A stretch of 16,802 nucleotides of DNA from Tritrichomonas foetus (Eukaryota; Parabasalia; Tritrichomonadida; Tritrichomonadidae): NCBI GenBank assembly GCA_001839685.1, contig MLAK01001037.1, forward strand, positions 166,747-183,548. The letters run 5' to 3'. The position numbers and the translations under genes are program-made. Shown here one piece after another: positions 16,498 to 16,802 of this stretch; position 1 is the stretch's first letter; every line of letters starts with the position of its first letter. The notes below the pieces were generated by a model. It did no database searches. It was given only the letters and a program-made list of their open reading frames with translations, and was not told the DNA's origin.

Positions 16498-16802
16498 CAT
16501 TATTTATAATATCATTATCATTATTTATAATATCATTATCATTATTTATAATATCATTATCATTATTTATAATATCATTATCATTATTTATAATATCATT
16601 ATCATTATTTATAATATCATTATCATTATTTATAATATCATTATCATTATTTATAATATCATTATCATTATTTATAATATCATTATCATTATTTATAATA
16701 TCATTATCATTATTTATAATATCATTATCATTATTTATAATATCATTATCATTATTTATAATATCATTATCATTATTTATAATATCATTATCATTATTTA
16801 TA
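16498..16802. repeat. 21-bp tandem array, about 14.5 identical copies, running off the window
   Basis: The unit CATTATTTATAATATCATTAT repeats head to tail from 16498 to the last base with no differences between copies that I can see. It is almost pure A/T (two C per unit). In principle it can be read in frame because 21 is a multiple of 3, but TAA occurs in two plus-strand frames of every unit. The identity of the copies suggests recent expansion or collapse and re-extension in assembly. It is a minisatellite with no evident function. Confidence 0.95.

Noticed and set aside
16498..16802. CRISPR-like array
   Set aside because: Units are directly contiguous with no spacers, in an apparently eukaryotic context.

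Overview
This AT-rich window looks eukaryotic. It holds six long, intronless protein genes with eukaryotic functions: a ribosome biogenesis HEAT-repeat protein, ER quality-control factors, a Rab5-type exchange factor, a C2-like protein and a coiled-coil protein. They are separated by AT-rich spacers with microsatellites and minisatellites. Long genes without introns, and short upstream sites matching the trichomonad initiator TCA(Y)(W) 8 to 40 nt before several start codons, suggest a parabasalid such as Tritrichomonas. That assignment is an inference from composition and promoter-like words, not from a marker gene. Bacterial operon logic does not apply. Two ambiguous bases (12007, 12460) show that the assembly is imperfect in the middle spacer.

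Layout: 1-144 is a degenerate 16-bp tandem array. 786-925 is a perfect double copy of a 70-bp sequence, lying just before a coiled-coil gene (996-2183, +). A convergent DnaJ gene with an N-terminal signal follows (2724-3665, -; ERdj3/DNAJB11-like). Next come a hairpin-bearing spacer and a small C2-like gene (4540-5031, -). A Hrd3/SEL1L-like Sel1-repeat membrane protein (5618-7336, -) is divergent from RRP12 (7654-10863, +) across 317 bp. A 3-kb gene-poor spacer (10864-13841) carries a broken gene on the minus strand (11478-11958). A GAPVD1/RME-6-like protein with a VPS9 domain follows (13842-15896, -). Upstream of it lies a second broken minus-strand gene (16091-16441), and the window ends inside a homogeneous 21-bp tandem array (16498-16802).

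Functionally, the DnaJ protein and the SEL1L-like protein would both act in ER protein folding and ER-associated degradation. The VPS9 protein would activate a Rab5-like GTPase on endosomes, and RRP12 would act in pre-ribosome maturation and export. These are independent single-gene transcription units. Nothing shows that they form one system, and I found no clear sign of an undescribed multi-gene system. The most unusual material is the two decayed, unrecognised genes, the 70-bp promoter-proximal duplication and the 21-bp array.
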